A stretch of DNA of 64,000 nt from Rhodoferax sp. (GCF_018780565.1 NZ_JADMJN010000005.1:62001-126000), one strand, 5' to 3'. Positions 36,107 to 47,850 are shown, numbered from the stretch's first letter. Program-made: numbers and translations. Notes: generated by a model from the letters alone, not told the origin.

Positions 36107-37093
36107 GTGAGCTTGAGTTTAGGTTCGATTGTTGAAGAGCTCGGCGGTGAGCTGCATGGTGATGCTGCACTCTTGATTGAAGGCTTGTCCACCCTGGAGG
36201 CCGCAGGTCCCCAGCATGTGAGTTTTCTCAGTCATCCCAAGTACCAGACCCAATTGGCAGCGTCAAAGGCTGCATGCGTGATCGTAAGTCCCCAAATGCA
36301 GTCGCTTGCACAGTTGCGTGGTGCCTGTATTGTCACCGAGCAGCCGTATTTGTATTTCGCGCGCTTGACGCAACTCTGGAAGAGGAATCTGCCGCATTCA
36401 GCGCGACCTCGGGTTCATGCCAGCGCGGTCATTGATCCACTGGCCTTTGTTCATCCCGATGCCCGGATTGGAGCCTTGTGCGTGATCGAGCGTGGGGCCC
36501 GCATTGGTGCCAACACCGAACTCAGGTCGCGTGTAACGGTGGGGGAGGATTGTGTCATCGGTGATCGATGCCTGCTGCATCCGGGCGTGGTCATCGGCGC
36601 CGATGGCTTCGGCTTTGCCCCCAACGCTGGCGCGTGGGAAAAGATTGAGCAGCTTGGCGCAGTTTCCATTGGGAACGATGTGGAGATCGGTGCCAACACC
36701 TGTATTGACCGTGGTGCACTGCAGAACACCGTCATTGAAGACGGTGTGAAGCTGGACAATCTGATACAGATTGGTCATAACGTACGGGTAGGCAAGCATA
36801 CGGCCATGGCCGGCTGCGTGGGTGTGGCAGGTAGCGCCACGATTGGAGCCCATTGCACGATTGGCGGTGGTGCGATTGTGTTGGGTCACCTGGCCCTGGC
36901 CGATCATGTCAATATCTCTGCAGCGACTGTTGTCACGCGCTCGATTCGAAGTCCGGGTCATTTCACGGGCATGTTTCCGATTGACGACAATGCGAGCTGG
37001 GAAAAAAATGCGGCTTCGCTCAAACAATTGCACAGCCTGCGTGATCGCATTCGGGCCTTGGAAGATCAACTAAAAAAATTGGAACAACCATGA
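36107..37093 (+). CDS. lpxD: UDP-3-O-acylglucosamine N-acyltransferase
   Basis: 328 residues from a GTG. N-terminal uridine-binding domain ([14 protein letters not shown] ... VSFLSHPKY), then a left-handed beta helix of hexapeptide repeats with catalytic His in [16 protein letters not shown]. It adds the N-linked hydroxyacyl chain in lipid A synthesis. Stop and fabZ start overlap as ATGA. Confidence 0.97.
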   Translation: MSLSLGSIVEELGGELHGDAALLIEGLSTLEAAGPQHVSFLSHPKYQTQLAASKAACVIVSPQMQSLAQLRGACIVTEQPYLYFARLTQLWKRNLPHSARPRVHASAVIDPLAFVHPDARIGALCVIERGARIGANTELRSRVTVGEDCVIGDRCLLHPGVVIGADGFGFAPNAGAWEKIEQLGAVSIGNDVEIGANTCIDRGALQNTVIEDGVKLDNLIQIGHNVRVGKHTAMAGCVGVAGSATIGAHCTIGGGAIVLGHLALADHVNISAATVVTRSIRSPGHFTGMFPIDDNASWEKNAASLKQLHSLRDRIRALEDQLKKLEQP

Positions 37094-37530
37094 TGGATAT
37101 TCACAAGATTCTCAAGCAACTGCCGCATCGCTATCCATTTCTCTTGGTAGACCGGGTTCTGGAGCTGGACAAGGGCAAGACCATCAAGGCGCTGAAGAAC
37201 GTCACGATCAACGAGCCCTTTTTTGAAGGTCACTTCCCCCACCGACCGGTGATGCCCGGTGTACTGATGCTTGAAGCCCTGGCGCAGGCGGCAGCCCTGT
37301 TGGCGTTCGATGCTCTGGATACTTCGCCCAATGACGAAATGGTCTATTATTTTGCGGGTATTGATGGCGCCCGTTTCAAGCGTCCGGTGGAGCCTGGTGA
37401 TCAGTTGATTCTCGAAGTTGAACTGCTGCGCATGAAGGCCGGCATATTCAAATTCAAAGGCCGCGCCCTGGTGGCCGACGAACTTGCCGTGGAAGCGGAA
37501 TTGACCTGTGCCATGCGCACCATCAAATAA
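37090..37530 (+). CDS. fabZ: 3-hydroxyacyl-ACP dehydratase
   Basis: 146 residues. Hot-dog fold with catalytic His in [13 protein letters not shown] and Glu in [19 protein letters not shown]. It dehydrates hydroxyacyl-ACP, competing with LpxD/LpxA for hydroxymyristoyl-ACP, which explains its place between them. ATG at 37090 or 37093; the first overlaps the lpxD stop. Confidence 0.97.
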   Translation: MMDIHKILKQLPHRYPFLLVDRVLELDKGKTIKALKNVTINEPFFEGHFPHRPVMPGVLMLEALAQAAALLAFDALDTSPNDEMVYYFAGIDGARFKRPVEPGDQLILEVELLRMKAGIFKFKGRALVADELAVEAELTCAMRTIK

Positions 37531-37540
37531 GGATTTCAAG

Positions 37541-38335
37541 GTGACCGCGATCCATGCTACGGCCATTGTTGACCCCGGGGCCGAGCTCGACGAGTCGGTG
37601 ACGGTGGGGGCTTACACCCTGATTGGTCCCCATGTCAAAGTGGGTGCCGGCACCACCATTGGCCCTCACTGTGTGATCGAAGGACATACCACCATCGGGC
37701 GCGATAACCGGATTTTTCAGTTCAATTCACTTGGGGCCATTCCGCAGGACAAAAAGTACGCCGGTGAGCCCTGCGAATTGATCATTGGCGATCGCAATAC
37801 CATCCGCGAGTTTTGTACCTTCAATATCGGCTCACCAGGGGATTCCGGGGTAACCCGCGTGGGCGATGACAACTGGTTGATGGCCTATGTCCATCTCGCG
37901 CACGATTGCATCGTGGGCAACAACACGATTTTCGCCAACAACGCCCAATTGGCGGGCCATGTGCACGTGGGAGACTGGGCAATTCTGGGTGGTTTTACTG
38001 TGGTTCACCAGTTTGTGAGGATTGGTGCACACAGCATGACCGCCATGTGTACTTTGCTTTTCGCGGATCTTCCTCCTTTCGTCATGTGCCAGGGGCAGCC
38101 GGCGCAGGCCCGCTCCATGAACTATGAAGGCTTGCGTCGCCGTGGTTTTTCTCCGGAACGGGTTTCCGCCGTCAAGGCCATGCACAAGGCGCTTTATCGG
38201 GATGACCTGACTTTGGAGGCGGCTCGTCTGCGAATCTCCGAGTTGAGTAAGTCAAGCCCGGAGTCTTCACCTGATGTGCAGATGATGCTCTCATTTTTAG
38301 AGCAAGTGGCACCTCAGCGCGGCATCGTTCGCTGA
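37541..38335 (+). CDS. lpxA: UDP-N-acetylglucosamine O-acyltransferase
   Basis: 264 residues. Hexapeptide beta helix with the LpxA hallmarks [36 protein letters not shown] and catalytic His in [13 protein letters not shown], followed by a helical C-terminal domain. First step of lipid A synthesis. GTG start at 37541 with AAGGA upstream; ten bases after the fabZ stop. Confidence 0.97.
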   Translation: MTAIHATAIVDPGAELDESVTVGAYTLIGPHVKVGAGTTIGPHCVIEGHTTIGRDNRIFQFNSLGAIPQDKKYAGEPCELIIGDRNTIREFCTFNIGSPGDSGVTRVGDDNWLMAYVHLAHDCIVGNNTIFANNAQLAGHVHVGDWAILGGFTVVHQFVRIGAHSMTAMCTLLFADLPPFVMCQGQPAQARSMNYEGLRRRGFSPERVSAVKAMHKALYRDDLTLEAARLRISELSKSSPESSPDVQMMLSFLEQVAPQRGIVR

Positions 38336-38347
38336 TCTGGACCCTGC

Positions 38348-39547
38348 GTGAACACCTCTCTCGTTGTGGGTGACGTCGCGCGCGAGGGGCAGGGCGTGAG
38401 TCCGGCATTCGCCATGGTGGCGGGCGAAACTTCGGGTGATTTGCTGGCGGGCCTGTTGCTCGATGGTCTGCGCGAACGCTGGCCCGACATGAGTTGTGCC
38501 GGCATCGGTGGTCCGCAGATGCGACTTCGCGGATTTGACGCTTGGTGGCCGCACGATAAGTTGTCAGTCCATGGCTATGGTTGGGAGGTACTGCGTCGTT
38601 ACCGCGAGATTGTCGGAATCCGGAATCAGCTCAAAGCCCGCCTGTTACAGCAGCATCCCCATGTATTCGTAGGTATTGACGCGCCTGATTTCAATCTGGA
38701 TCTTGAGGCGGCCCTCAAAGCCCAAGGAATCAAGACGGTGCATTTTGTGTCGCCCTCGGTGTGGGCCTGGCGACCCGAGCGCATAGAGAAGATTCGCCGA
38801 AGCGTCGATCATGTCCTTTGTATCTTTCCGTTTGAACCAGCCTTGTTGGCTCAGCATGGCATCCAGGCCACTTACGTTGGTCATCCGCTGGCGAATGTCA
38901 TTCCCATCGTTGCGGATCGGGCGGCGGCGCGGGAACGGCTGGGTATGGAGGCTGATGACCAGGTGATTGCCATCCTTCCCGGTAGCCGGGAATCTGAAAT
39001 CAAGCACCTCGCCTTGCGGTTTTTCCAGGCTGCAGCCCTCGTTAAACAAGTCAAAAAAGCTATCAAATTCATAGTTCCGGCAGTACCCGCGCTCAAGGCA
39101 CAAATTGAAGAGGCAGCCCGCGCCAGCGGTATGCTGAATCACCTGCAGATCGTGGCGGGGCAGTCTCATACGGTTTTAGCCGCGTGTGATGTCACATTGA
39201 TTGCCAGCGGTACCGCCACGCTGGAGGCGGCATTGTTCAAGCGGCCGATGGTGATTGCCTACCGCATGGGGTGGCTCTCCTGGCAAATCATGCGACGCAA
39301 AAGGCTGCAACCCTGGGTCGGCTTGCCCAATATTCTGTGCCGGGACTTCGTCGTTCCTGAGTTGTTGCAGGATGCCGCCACACCCAGGGCGCTGGCAGAT
39401 GCTGTTTTGTCCTGGTTGGATGACAGCGCCGCTGCGGCTGCGAGAATAGCGAGCCTTCAGAAAAAATTCTCCGACTTGCACCTTGAGTTGCAACGGGACA
39501 CCTCTCATTTAGCCGCCCATGCCATCCAGCAAGTCCTCGAAAGCTAA
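38348..39547 (+). CDS. lpxB: Lipid-A-disaccharide synthase
   Basis: 399 residues from a GTG. GT-B glycosyltransferase of family GT19: [12 protein letters not shown], the [14 protein letters not shown] loop, [17 protein letters not shown] and the C-terminal [11 protein letters not shown]. It joins UDP-diacyl-GlcN and lipid X into the disaccharide at the inner membrane. The end overlaps rnhB by 29 bases. Confidence 0.96.
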   Translation: MNTSLVVGDVAREGQGVSPAFAMVAGETSGDLLAGLLLDGLRERWPDMSCAGIGGPQMRLRGFDAWWPHDKLSVHGYGWEVLRRYREIVGIRNQLKARLLQQHPHVFVGIDAPDFNLDLEAALKAQGIKTVHFVSPSVWAWRPERIEKIRRSVDHVLCIFPFEPALLAQHGIQATYVGHPLANVIPIVADRAAARERLGMEADDQVIAILPGSRESEIKHLALRFFQAAALVKQVKKAIKFIVPAVPALKAQIEEAARASGMLNHLQIVAGQSHTVLAACDVTLIASGTATLEAALFKRPMVIAYRMGWLSWQIMRRKRLQPWVGLPNILCRDFVVPELLQDAATPRALADAVLSWLDDSAAAAARIASLQKKFSDLHLELQRDTSHLAAHAIQQVLES

Positions 39548-40160
39548 CAAAATCCCTGACAGGCAAGCCAGCCTGGTTTGGCATGCCCCGGGTTTGACCG
39601 CTGGTGTGGACGAGGCGGGGCGCGGCCCATTGGCGGGTCCGGTGGTGGCGGCAGCAGTCATTCTGGATGATTTGCGGCCGATCAAGGGTTTGGCGGATTC
39701 CAAAAAGCTCACTGAATTGCGCCGTGAAAAGCTGTTTGATGAAATCCGCGCCAAAGCCTTGTGCTGCTCCATAGCCGAGGCCAGCGTTGAAGAAATCGAG
39801 AAGCTCAATATCTTGCAGGCCACGTTGCTGGCCATGCGCCGGGCGGTGGAAGGCTTGCGGCTGAAGCCGCAATTGGTTTTGGTCGATGGCAACCGCTTGC
39901 CGGTATTGGCCATGCAGGCCGAAGCGATTGTGCAAGGCGATGCACTGGTGCCGGCTATTTCGGCCGCTTCTATCCTGGCCAAGGTTCATCGCGACCGCTG
40001 GTGTGCTGAGTACGACCAGCAATTCCCGCAATATGGTTTTGCCAAGCACAAGGGTTATGGCACCGCAGCCCATCTGGCCGCCTTGCGCGAGCATGGTGCG
40101 TGCCCGCAACATCGCAAGACTTTTCGTCCGGTGACCGATGTATTGGGAGCATTGCAGTGA
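39519..40160 (+). CDS. rnhB: Ribonuclease HII
   Basis: 213 residues. The DEDD metal site is visible: Asp-Glu in [15 protein letters not shown], Asp in LADSKKL region and VLVDGNRLP. It removes ribonucleotides and RNA-DNA hybrids. The coding start lies within lpxB; the stop overlaps the next gene's GTG as GTGA. Confidence 0.95.
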   Translation: MPSSKSSKANKIPDRQASLVWHAPGLTAGVDEAGRGPLAGPVVAAAVILDDLRPIKGLADSKKLTELRREKLFDEIRAKALCCSIAEASVEEIEKLNILQATLLAMRRAVEGLRLKPQLVLVDGNRLPVLAMQAEAIVQGDALVPAISAASILAKVHRDRWCAEYDQQFPQYGFAKHKGYGTAAHLAALREHGACPQHRKTFRPVTDVLGALQ

Positions 40161-40939
40161 CTGCCCCTCAAGCCCAGCACATCAGCTCACGGGACAATGC
40201 CTTGCTCAGGGATCTGCGCAGATTGTCCCAAGACAACACCGCATATCGCAAGCAGGGACGATTCTGGGTGGAGGGCGATCACCTCTGCCGAGCCGCACTG
40301 GCACGCGGCGTGCAGCCTGCCGTGGGCGTTTTTTCAGAGTCTTTTTGGCCGCTGGCCCCCGCCGAATGGGCGCAGGCAGCTATTAAAACGGTAGTGATTC
40401 CAGATGCCTTTTTTGCCGATATCAGCGGATTGGAGTCTCCCGCCAGCATGGGTTTTGTGATCGATTTGCCAGTGGCTACAGCGTTGCAGTCCGGCGTAGC
40501 CTCCGTTATTCTGGATCGGGTGCAGGATGCGGGCAACGTCGGCTCCATCCTGCGCAGTGCTTCAGCCTTCGGTTTCAAGCAGATCATTGCCCTCAAAGGC
40601 AGCGCAGCGCTTTGGAGCCCCAAAGTTCTGCGTGCCGGCATGGGAGCCCACTGGGGTCTGCACCTGATGGAGGGGGTGGAACTGGCTGGATTGGCCTCGC
40701 TGGCGTTGCCGATCATCGTAACCAGTTCGCATCGCGGCGCCTTTTTGCATCAGGCACTGCTTAATCATGAGTTGCCCAAGCCCTGTATCTGGGCGCTCGG
40801 GCACGAAGGGCAGGGCGTGAGTGCGGAGTTGGAGGCGCTTGCGAGCCTTCACGTCCGCATTGCCCAGCCGGGGGGCGAGGAGTCGCTCAATGTCGCGGCA
40901 GCAGCAGCGATTTGCCTGCATGCCAGTGCTGTCGTGTAA
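40157..40939 (+). CDS. TrmH/SpoU-family RNA 2'-O-methyltransferase
   Basis: 260 residues. N-terminal substrate-binding domain (~1-95) followed by the knotted SPOUT domain with the three family motifs: [28 protein letters not shown] and [15 protein letters not shown]. It methylates ribose in rRNA or tRNA; the exact target nucleotide cannot be told from sequence. GTG start overlaps the rnhB stop. Last gene of the long block that began at rpsB. Confidence 0.9.
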   Translation: MTAPQAQHISSRDNALLRDLRRLSQDNTAYRKQGRFWVEGDHLCRAALARGVQPAVGVFSESFWPLAPAEWAQAAIKTVVIPDAFFADISGLESPASMGFVIDLPVATALQSGVASVILDRVQDAGNVGSILRSASAFGFKQIIALKGSAALWSPKVLRAGMGAHWGLHLMEGVELAGLASLALPIIVTSSHRGAFLHQALLNHELPKPCIWALGHEGQGVSAELEALASLHVRIAQPGGEESLNVAAAAAICLHASAVV

Positions 40940-40962
40940 GCCGGGGGCATCGTCTCCTCGGC

Positions 40963-40968
40963 TATAAT
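40963..40968 (+). promoter_or_regulatory. -10 box of the carAB promoter
   Basis: Exact TATAAT 24 bases after the methyltransferase stop, -35 poor. Transcription from near 40976 gives a ~115-nt leader before the carA GTG. Confidence 0.55.
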
Positions 40969-40988
40969 GAGAGGCTTCACCGCACCCC

Positions 40989-41066
40989 GTACGCCCAGAG
41001 CCGTTCCAAGCCAATTCCCTTTAAGCAGCAAGCCAAGAGTTGTATCTTGAGCGCGTTTGGGCGTAC
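40989..41066 (+). promoter_or_regulatory. carA leader with a long-range inverted repeat
   Basis: GTACGCCCA (40989-40997) is the exact reverse complement of TGGGCGTAC (41058-41066), separated by 60 bases and ending 24 bases before the carA start. In RNA this would close a large stem-loop just upstream of the Shine-Dalgarno GGAGAA. No T-run follows, so control would be at translation rather than termination, if functional. Confidence 0.5.
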
Positions 41067-41090
41067 CCGAAAACCAATCCGGAGAACCCA

Positions 41091-42293
41091 GTGCTTTTGT
41101 CTTTACAGGGAACCTATCCCCCCGCCATTCTGGCGCTCGCAGACGGCACGGTGTTTGTTGGAAATTCCATTGGAGCCGCTGGCTCCACCGTTGGCGAGGT
41201 GGTGTTCAACACCGCCATGACCGGCTACCAGGAAATCCTCACAGACCCGAGCTACTGCCAGCAAATCGTTACGTTAACCTACCCGCATATTGGCAACTAT
41301 GGTGTCAATGCGCAGGATGTCGAGGCCTCGCGCGTGCATGCTGCCGGTCTGGTCATCAAGGATTTGCCGCTGGTTGCGTCCAATTTTCGGTCCAGCATGA
41401 CGCTGTCCCAGTACCTGATTCAGCAAAAAACGGTTGCCATTGCCAATCTCGACACCCGTCAGTTGACGCGCCATTTGCGGACCAAGGGTGCGCAAAACGG
41501 CTGCATTCTGGGTTTGGCCGCCGGGGAAACTGTTACGCAGACGGCCATCGACAAGGCGCTTGCGTTGGCGAAAGCCGCACCCAGCATGGCAGGCACGGAC
41601 CTGGCCAAGGTGGTGTCGGCCAGGGTGGCTTTTGACTGGACACAGACCGAATGGCAGTTGAGCCACCCGCAGTTGCAGGGCAAGCCTGGCTATGGCGAGC
41701 AATTGAAGCCAAAGTTTCATGTGCTGGCCTATGACTTTGGAGTCAAGTTCAATATTCTGCGCATGCTGGCCGAGCGGGGCTGCAAAATCACGGTCGTTCC
41801 TGCGCAAACCAGCGCAGCCGATGTTCTCAAGCACAAGCCGGATGGCATATTCTTGAGCAATGGCCCTGGCGATCCACAACCTTGTGACTACGCTATTGCC
41901 GCAGTGTCTGAGTTGATTGAGACGGGGATTCCCACGTTCGGTATCTGCCTGGGGCACCAAATCATGGCTTTGGCCTCGGGTGCCAAGACCTTCAAGATGA
42001 AGTTTGGCCACCATGGCGCCAACCACCCGGTCAAAGACCTGGACAGCGGTCGCGTCAGCATCACCAGCCAGAACCACGGCTTTGCGGTCGACGAAAAAAC
42101 ATTGCCGGCCAATCTGCGTGCAACGCACATCAGCTTGTTTGACGGCACCTTGCAGGGCCTGGCCCGCACCGACAAGCCCGCATTTTGTTTTCAGGGCCAC
42201 CCAGAGGCATCGCCTGGACCGCACGATATTGCCTATTTGTTTGAGCGCTTCGTTGCGCTGATGGAGAAGGCTCAGGAGAAGAAGAATGCCTAA
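41091..42293 (+). CDS. carA: Carbamoyl-phosphate synthase small (glutaminase) subunit
   Basis: 400 residues from a GTG with GGAGAA seven bases upstream. N-terminal CPSase domain ([12 protein letters not shown]), then a class I glutaminase with catalytic Cys in FGICLGHQ and His-Glu in [15 protein letters not shown]. It supplies ammonia to CarB for arginine and pyrimidine synthesis. Overlaps the carB start by eight bases. Confidence 0.97.
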   Translation: MLLSLQGTYPPAILALADGTVFVGNSIGAAGSTVGEVVFNTAMTGYQEILTDPSYCQQIVTLTYPHIGNYGVNAQDVEASRVHAAGLVIKDLPLVASNFRSSMTLSQYLIQQKTVAIANLDTRQLTRHLRTKGAQNGCILGLAAGETVTQTAIDKALALAKAAPSMAGTDLAKVVSARVAFDWTQTEWQLSHPQLQGKPGYGEQLKPKFHVLAYDFGVKFNILRMLAERGCKITVVPAQTSAADVLKHKPDGIFLSNGPGDPQPCDYAIAAVSELIETGIPTFGICLGHQIMALASGAKTFKMKFGHHGANHPVKDLDSGRVSITSQNHGFAVDEKTLPANLRATHISLFDGTLQGLARTDKPAFCFQGHPEASPGPHDIAYLFERFVALMEKAQEKKNA

Positions 42294-45200
42294 GCGCACA
42301 GATCTAAAAAGTATTCTGATTATCGGCGCGGGTCCGATCATCATTGGTCAGGCCTGTGAGTTCGACTACTCCGGTGTGCAAGCCTGCAAGGCCTTGCGGG
42401 AAGAGGGTTACAAGGTTATTTTGATCAATAGCAACCCGGCCACGATCATGACCGACCCCGCTACGGCGGACGTCACTTATATCGAGCCCATCACCTGGCA
42501 GACGGTTGAGAAGATCATTGCCAAAGAGCGTCCCGATGCGATTTTGCCCACCATGGGTGGTCAGACTGCGCTGAACTGCGCGCTGGACCTGTGGCACCAC
42601 GGCGTACTGGAAAAGTACAAGGTGGAGCTCATTGGCGCCAGCCCTGAGGCCATCGACAAGGCGGAAGACCGCCTGAAGTTCAAGGACGCCATGACCAAGA
42701 TTGGTCTGGGCTCCGCTCGCTCGGGCATTGCCCATTCGATGGAAGAAGCCTGGGCAGTACAAAAAACCCTGGGCTTTCCTACGGTGATTCGTCCCAGCTT
42801 CACGCTCGGCGGCACAGGTGGCGGTATTGCCTACAACTCGGAAGAGTTTGAAATTATCTGCAAGCGCGGTCTGGAAGCCTCGCCGACCAACGAGCTGCTG
42901 ATTGAAGAGTCGCTCCTGGGCTGGAAAGAGTATGAGATGGAAGTGGTGCGCGACAAGGCGGACAACTGCATCATTGTCTGCTCAATCGAAAACCTGGACC
43001 CCATGGGTGTACACACCGGTGACTCCATCACCGTGGCACCGGCGCAAACACTGACCGACAAGGAATACCAGATTCTGCGCAATGCTTCGCTGGCCGTGCT
43101 GCGCGAAATTGGCGTGGACACCGGTGGCTCCAATGTGCAGTTTTCCATCAACCCGGTGGATGGCCGCATGGTCGTGATCGAGATGAACCCGCGCGTGAGC
43201 CGCTCCTCGGCGCTGGCTTCCAAGGCCACGGGTTTCCCGATCGCCAAGGTCGCCGCCAAGCTGGCCGTGGGTTACACACTGGACGAACTGCGCAACGACA
43301 TCACCGGTGGCGCCACGCCTGCGAGCTTTGAGCCTAGTATCGACTATGTGGTCACCAAGATCCCGCGTTTTGCTTTCGAGAAATTCCCGGCAGCCGACAG
43401 CCGCCTGACGACCCAGATGAAGTCGGTGGGTGAAGTGATGGCCATGGGTCGTACCTTCCAGGAATCGTTCCAGAAAGCCCTGCGCGGTCTGGAAGTTGGC
43501 GTGGACGGCATGAATGAAAAAACCCAGGACCGTGAGGTTCTGGAAAAAGAACTGGGCGCGCCTGGCCCGGAGCGCATCTGGTACGTGGGCGATGCCTTCG
43601 CTCAGGGTATGAGTGTGGATGAAGTGTTCGCGCTGACCAAGATCGACCCCTGGTTCCTGGTTCAGATCGAGCAGATCGTGAAGATCGAACTGGAGTTGGA
43701 GACGACCACGCTGGACGCCATTGACGCACCCACTTTGCGTGCGCTCAAGCAGAAGGGTTTTTCCGATCGTCGCCTGGCCAAACAGCTCAAAACGACCGAT
43801 ACCGCCATCAGAAACGCGCGTCGAACATTGGGGGTTCGACCGGTGTTCAAGCGTGTAGATACCTGTGCGGCAGAGTTTTCGACCAACACAGCCTACATGT
43901 ACTCGACCTACGAGGCCGAGGGTTCCGAGTGCGAGGCGGCACCAACGACCAAGAAAAAAATCATGGTGTTGGGCGGTGGCCCCAACCGCATCGGTCAGGG
44001 CATCGAGTTTGATTACTGCTGTGTGCATGCGGCCCTGGCCATGCGTGAAGATGGTTATGAAACCATCATGGTCAACTGCAATCCTGAGACCGTGTCCACC
44101 GACTACGACACCAGCGACCGCCTCTATTTCGAGCCGCTCACTCTGGAAGATGTGCTGGAGATCGTTGACAAGGAAAAGCCTGTTGGCGTGATCGTGCAAT
44201 ACGGCGGTCAGACGCCTTTGAAGCTTGCGCTGGACCTGGAAGCCAATGGCGTGCCCATCATCGGCACCAGCCCCGACATGATTGATGCAGCGGAAGACCG
44301 CGAGCGCTTTCAAAAGTTGTTGCACGAGTTGAAGCTGCGCCAACCCCCGAATGCCACGGCCCGTACCGAGCCCGAAGCACTGGAGAAAGCTGCGGCCTTG
44401 GGATATCCGTTGGTCGTGCGCCCCAGTTACGTGCTGGGTGGCCGTGCCATGGAAATCGTGCACGAGCAGCGTGACCTGGAGCGCTACATGCGCGAGGCGG
44501 TCAAGGTCAGTCACGACTCCCCCGTTCTGCTGGACCGCTTCCTGAACGACGCTATCGAATGCGATGTCGATTGCATCCGTGATGCGGGTTCGGATGGACT
44601 TGATGGTGCTACTTTCATTGGCGGTGTGATGGAACACATCGAGCAAGCGGGTGTGCACAGTGGTGATTCAGCCTGCTCGTTGCCACCTTACAGCCTGAGC
44701 GCCGAGACGGTGACCGAGATCAAGCGTCAAACCGCTGCCATGGCCAAAGCCCTGAATGTGGTGGGCCTGATGAATGTGCAGTTCGCCATTCAGAATATCG
44801 AAGGCAAAGACGTTATCTACGTGCTGGAAGTCAACCCCCGTGCCTCACGTACGGTGCCTTTTGTTTCCAAAGCCACAGGTATTCAGTTGGCCAAGGTAGC
44901 GGCACGTTGCATGGTTGGCCAGTCGCTGGCGTCGCAAGGTATCACCAAAGAAGTAACCCCGCCGTATTTCAGTGTGAAAGAGGCGGTGTTTCCCTTCGTC
45001 AAGTTCCCCGGCGTGGACACGATCCTTGGCCCGGAGATGAAGTCCACCGGCGAGGTGATGGGTGTGGGCAGGACTTTTGGCGAAGCATTTGTCAAATCAC
45101 AAATGGGTGCCGGAACCAAGTTGCCACGCGAAGGCAAGGTGTTCCTCACCGTGAAGAACAACGACAAGCCACGTGCTATTGAAGTGGCGCGAGCCTTGGT

Positions 45201-45537
45201 GTCCATGGGCTTCCAAGTGTTGGCGACCAAGGGAACTGCTGCGGCCATCAATGCTGCGGGTGTGCCGTGCGCAGTGGTCAATAAGGTGACCGAGGGTCGT
45301 CCCCACATTGTGGACATGATCAAGAACGAAGAAATCTCGATGGTCATCAATACCGTGGAGGAGCGTCGCAATGCCATTGCAGACTCACGTCAGATTCGCA
45401 CATCGGCTTTGCTGGCGCGGGTCACCACGTTCACTACGATCGCTGGTGCCGAGGCTGCAGTGCAGGGCATGAGACACATGGACCACCTGGGTGTGATTTC
45501 GATTCAGGAAATGCACGCACAGCTGACCGCAGCTTGA
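42286..45537 (+). CDS. carB: Carbamoyl-phosphate synthase large subunit
   Basis: 1083 residues with two homologous ATP-grasp synthetase halves (~1-400 and ~555-935), an oligomerisation domain between them, and a C-terminal MGS allosteric domain (~940-1075, [20 protein letters not shown]). Paired motifs such as [18 protein letters not shown] and [17 protein letters not shown] mark the duplicated nucleotide sites. UMP and ornithine control would act through the MGS domain. Confidence 0.98.
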   Translation: MPKRTDLKSILIIGAGPIIIGQACEFDYSGVQACKALREEGYKVILINSNPATIMTDPATADVTYIEPITWQTVEKIIAKERPDAILPTMGGQTALNCALDLWHHGVLEKYKVELIGASPEAIDKAEDRLKFKDAMTKIGLGSARSGIAHSMEEAWAVQKTLGFPTVIRPSFTLGGTGGGIAYNSEEFEIICKRGLEASPTNELLIEESLLGWKEYEMEVVRDKADNCIIVCSIENLDPMGVHTGDSITVAPAQTLTDKEYQILRNASLAVLREIGVDTGGSNVQFSINPVDGRMVVIEMNPRVSRSSALASKATGFPIAKVAAKLAVGYTLDELRNDITGGATPASFEPSIDYVVTKIPRFAFEKFPAADSRLTTQMKSVGEVMAMGRTFQESFQKALRGLEVGVDGMNEKTQDREVLEKELGAPGPERIWYVGDAFAQGMSVDEVFALTKIDPWFLVQIEQIVKIELELETTTLDAIDAPTLRALKQKGFSDRRLAKQLKTTDTAIRNARRTLGVRPVFKRVDTCAAEFSTNTAYMYSTYEAEGSECEAAPTTKKKIMVLGGGPNRIGQGIEFDYCCVHAALAMREDGYETIMVNCNPETVSTDYDTSDRLYFEPLTLEDVLEIVDKEKPVGVIVQYGGQTPLKLALDLEANGVPIIGTSPDMIDAAEDRERFQKLLHELKLRQPPNATARTEPEALEKAAALGYPLVVRPSYVLGGRAMEIVHEQRDLERYMREAVKVSHDSPVLLDRFLNDAIECDVDCIRDAGSDGLDGATFIGGVMEHIEQAGVHSGDSACSLPPYSLSAETVTEIKRQTAAMAKALNVVGLMNVQFAIQNIEGKDVIYVLEVNPRASRTVPFVSKATGIQLAKVAARCMVGQSLASQGITKEVTPPYFSVKEAVFPFVKFPGVDTILGPEMKSTGEVMGVGRTFGEAFVKSQMGAGTKLPREGKVFLTVKNNDKPRAIEVARALVSMGFQVLATKGTAAAINAAGVPCAVVNKVTEGRPHIVDMIKNEEISMVINTVEERRNAIADSRQIRTSALLARVTTFTTIAGAEAAVQGMRHMDHLGVISIQEMHAQLTAA

Positions 45538-45577
45538 TTCAAGGCTCATAATCGCGGCATAATTGACGCATCAAGAT

Positions 45578-45610
45578 ACCGCCGAACGGCAACGCTCGGC
45601 GGTTTCCTTT
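45578..45610 (+). terminator. Terminator-like hairpin between carB and greA
   Basis: Stem ACCGCCGA / TCGGCGGT with a ten-base loop followed by TTCCTTTT. The weak T-run suggests partial termination before greA. Confidence 0.55.
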
Positions 45611-45644
45611 TGTGCAATCCCTTTATTCTCTAACGGAGCAGTAC

Positions 45645-46121
45645 GTGGCTACCATTCCCATTACCAAGCGCGGCGCTGAAAAGCTCAGGGTCGAGTTGCA
45701 CAAGCTGAAAACCGTGGATCGTCCGTGGGTCATCAATGCGATTGCCGAGGCCCGTGCGCAGGGCGACCTGAGTGAAAACGCAGAGTACGAGGTGGCCAAG
45801 GACCGGCAGGGTTTTATCGAAGGCCGTATTCAGGAAGTCGAGGGCAAGCTGTCTGTATGCCAGATCATTGATCCCGCCGAACTGGATGCCGGTGGCAAGG
45901 TCGTGTTCGGTGCAACCGTGAAGCTCGAAGACGAGGATTCTGGCGATGTGGTGACGTATCAAATCGTGGGCGAAGACGAGGCCGATATCAAATTGGGCTT
46001 GGTCAACATTGGTAGCCCGATTGCTCGTGCCTTGATCGGCAAGGAGGAGGGCGACACCGCAGAAGTTCAGGCGCCTGGTGGCGTCAAGCATTACGAAGTT
46101 GTCGCGGTGAGTTACGTCTGA
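45645..46121 (+). CDS. greA: Transcription elongation factor GreA
   Basis: 158 residues. N-terminal coiled coil with the acidic tip ([22 protein letters not shown], including the Asp-Glu pair needed for RNA cleavage) and C-terminal FKBP-like domain ending in EVVAVSYV. It rescues backtracked RNA polymerase. GTG start with GGAG seven bases upstream. Confidence 0.97.
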   Translation: MATIPITKRGAEKLRVELHKLKTVDRPWVINAIAEARAQGDLSENAEYEVAKDRQGFIEGRIQEVEGKLSVCQIIDPAELDAGGKVVFGATVKLEDEDSGDVVTYQIVGEDEADIKLGLVNIGSPIARALIGKEEGDTAEVQAPGGVKHYEVVAVSYV

Positions 46122-46122
46122 G

Positions 46123-46545
46123 ATGACGTCAAGGCTTTCGATCTGCGTCGCAGGCTTCTGGTGGGCGAGTCTGGGCACCGTCGGGTTTTTGGTGGTCCCC
46201 ATGCTGTTCGTTTATCTGCCGACGCCGTCGCTCGCAGGCGGTATGGCGGCCAAGTTGTTTACAGCCCAAACATGGGTGTCGAGTCTGTGTGGATTTTTTC
46301 TGTTGCTGCAATCCCGCAATACCAGGTCTTCCTCAGCCGCAGCCTCTGTTCAGGCGGCCATGGTTTTCATTGTTTTGGGTATGTTGCTGGCCTTGTTGGC
46401 GGAGTTTGGGGTGGCGCCCCACATCATGGCGCGTGAGAACCTGCGCTTATGGCACAGTGTTGGAAGTGGGATGTACGTGCTGCAGTGGGTATGCGCCGCG
46501 ACGATATTCTGGAAGCTGACGGCACCGCGCCAAAGCGCGGTTTAA
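46123..46545 (+). CDS. DUF4149-type membrane protein
   Basis: 140 residues with four predicted membrane helices (about 8-30, 48-63, 77-100, 112-132). The pattern FWWASLGTVGFLVVPMLF near the start and WHSVGSGMYVLQWV near the end fits the DUF4149 family, whose function is unknown. It begins one base after greA and is commonly found there in betaproteobacteria. Convergent with yhbY ten bases downstream. Confidence 0.8.
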   Translation: MTSRLSICVAGFWWASLGTVGFLVVPMLFVYLPTPSLAGGMAAKLFTAQTWVSSLCGFFLLLQSRNTRSSSAAASVQAAMVFIVLGMLLALLAEFGVAPHIMARENLRLWHSVGSGMYVLQWVCAATIFWKLTAPRQSAV

Positions 46546-46555
46546 CCCGCGTGCG

Positions 46556-47029
46556 TCAGGTTTGACTGCGTTTCTTGACGCTGGTTTGTTTGGGCTTGGC
46601 GCGTTTGACCTGTCCGCCAGCCGTGAGGCGCTGATTGCCCAGAACGCGCAAGGTCTTGACTTCGGGCCGCTGGCCTGACTGTTTGCTGTATTTCAGTACC
46701 TTGAAATCGCGTGGGCCGGGCATGCGATTTTCGTCAACAACCTTTTCCCGCTCAGGCATGGGGCGCCAGAGCACCAGAAGTTTGCCGATATGTTGAATGG
46801 GCGCTGCACTGAGCTCGTCTGCCAGCGTTTGAAACATGGCTTCCCGGGCCGCGCGATCATCGGAAAATACGCGAACCTTGATCAGGCCGTGGGCGTTCAA
46901 CGCGGCATTCACTTCTTTTTTGACGGAATCCGTGAGGCCATCGCCACCGACCATCACCACGGGATCCAGGTGGTGGGCTTCGGAGCGGTGTTCTTTGCGT
47001 TGGGCGGGTGTTAGTTGAATTTGGGGCAT
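46556..47029 (-). CDS. yhbY: YhbY/CRS1-domain RNA-binding protein
   Basis: 157 residues. The CRM domain spans ~1-95 with [23 protein letters not shown] and the central GGDGLTDSV resembling the GxxG RNA-binding loop. E. coli YhbY associates with pre-50S ribosomes. The C-terminal ~60 residues are a basic tail ([16 protein letters not shown]) longer than in E. coli. It diverges from rlmE with only 28 bases between starts. Confidence 0.88.
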   Translation of the reverse strand: MPQIQLTPAQRKEHRSEAHHLDPVVMVGGDGLTDSVKKEVNAALNAHGLIKVRVFSDDRAAREAMFQTLADELSAAPIQHIGKLLVLWRPMPEREKVVDENRMPGPRDFKVLKYSKQSGQRPEVKTLRVLGNQRLTAGGQVKRAKPKQTSVKKRSQT

Positions 47030-47057
47030 GCCAGTATTATCGGTTACGAAGGTCAAA

Positions 47058-47732
47058 ATGAAAACCAAAACGAAAAGCAGCAAAGTTAACCGGGCGTGGA
47101 TCAATGATCACGTCAACGACACCTACGTCAAGTTGGCCAAGCTTGAAGGCTATCGTGCCCGTGCGGCTTACAAACTCAAGGAAATTGATGAAACACTGGG
47201 CTTGATCAAGCCGGGTCAATTGGTGGTGGACTTGGGCTCTACGCCGGGGGCATGGAGCCAGTACGTTCGGCGCAAGATGTCGCCCAAAACCGCGACCAGC
47301 GGCGGTGCCGCGGCGGGGGAACTCAATGGCACCATCATTGCACTGGATATCCTGCCCATGGAGCCGATTGAAGGAGTTACCTTCTTGTTGGGTGATTTCC
47401 GGGAAGATGCTGTTTTGCAGCGTTTGTCGGACGAAATGCAGGGGCGACTCGCGGATGTGGTCGTCTCCGACATGGCGCCCAATTTGTCAGGTATTGCATC
47501 GGCCGACGCAGCACGGATTGAAAATCTGGTGGAATTGGCGCTTGAATTCGCCCAGAGCCATATGAAGCCCAGTGGTGCCCTGGTGGCCAAGGTCTTTCAT
47601 GGCGGTGTCTACGATCAGCTGTTCAAGCGGTTCAGCGAAACATTCCTTGTGGTCAAGCGTATCAAGCCCAAGGCTTCCCGCGACAAATCTTCAGAAACCT
47701 TTCTGGTGGGCCTTGGCTTGAAACCAGGCTGA
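47058..47732 (+). CDS. rlmE: 23S rRNA (uridine-2552 2'-O) methyltransferase
   Basis: 224 residues. SAM-binding fold with [15 protein letters not shown] (motif I), SDMAPNLSG and catalytic Lys-Asp-Lys-Glu residues ([34 protein letters not shown]). It methylates U2552 in the A-loop of 23S rRNA and is heat-induced in E. coli together with ftsH. ATG at 47058 follows GAAGG by seven bases. Confidence 0.96.
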   Translation: MKTKTKSSKVNRAWINDHVNDTYVKLAKLEGYRARAAYKLKEIDETLGLIKPGQLVVDLGSTPGAWSQYVRRKMSPKTATSGGAAAGELNGTIIALDILPMEPIEGVTFLLGDFREDAVLQRLSDEMQGRLADVVVSDMAPNLSGIASADAARIENLVELALEFAQSHMKPSGALVAKVFHGGVYDQLFKRFSETFLVVKRIKPKASRDKSSETFLVGLGLKPG

Positions 47733-47782
47733 ATTCCCTGTCGGCGATGTGGCTGAATACGTGAAAATCCTGCCCCGCACGC

Positions 47783-47810
47783 CTTGAAACGCCTAAAATG
47801 AAGCCCAACT
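47783..47810 (+). promoter_or_regulatory. Sigma-32-like heat-shock promoter of ftsH
   Basis: CTTGAAA (47783-47789) matches the -35 consensus of RpoH promoters exactly; after 14 bases comes CCCAACT (47804-47810), near the CCCCATnT -10. It lies 40 bases before the ftsH start. Confidence 0.6.
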
Positions 47811-47850
47811 GTGCTTAGTCTTCTAATTCGCTTCCCTATTGGAGCCTCGC

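Noticed and set aside
42982..44658. 558-residue open frame antisense to carB
   Set aside because: Shadow of a long conserved gene; composition follows the complementary codons.
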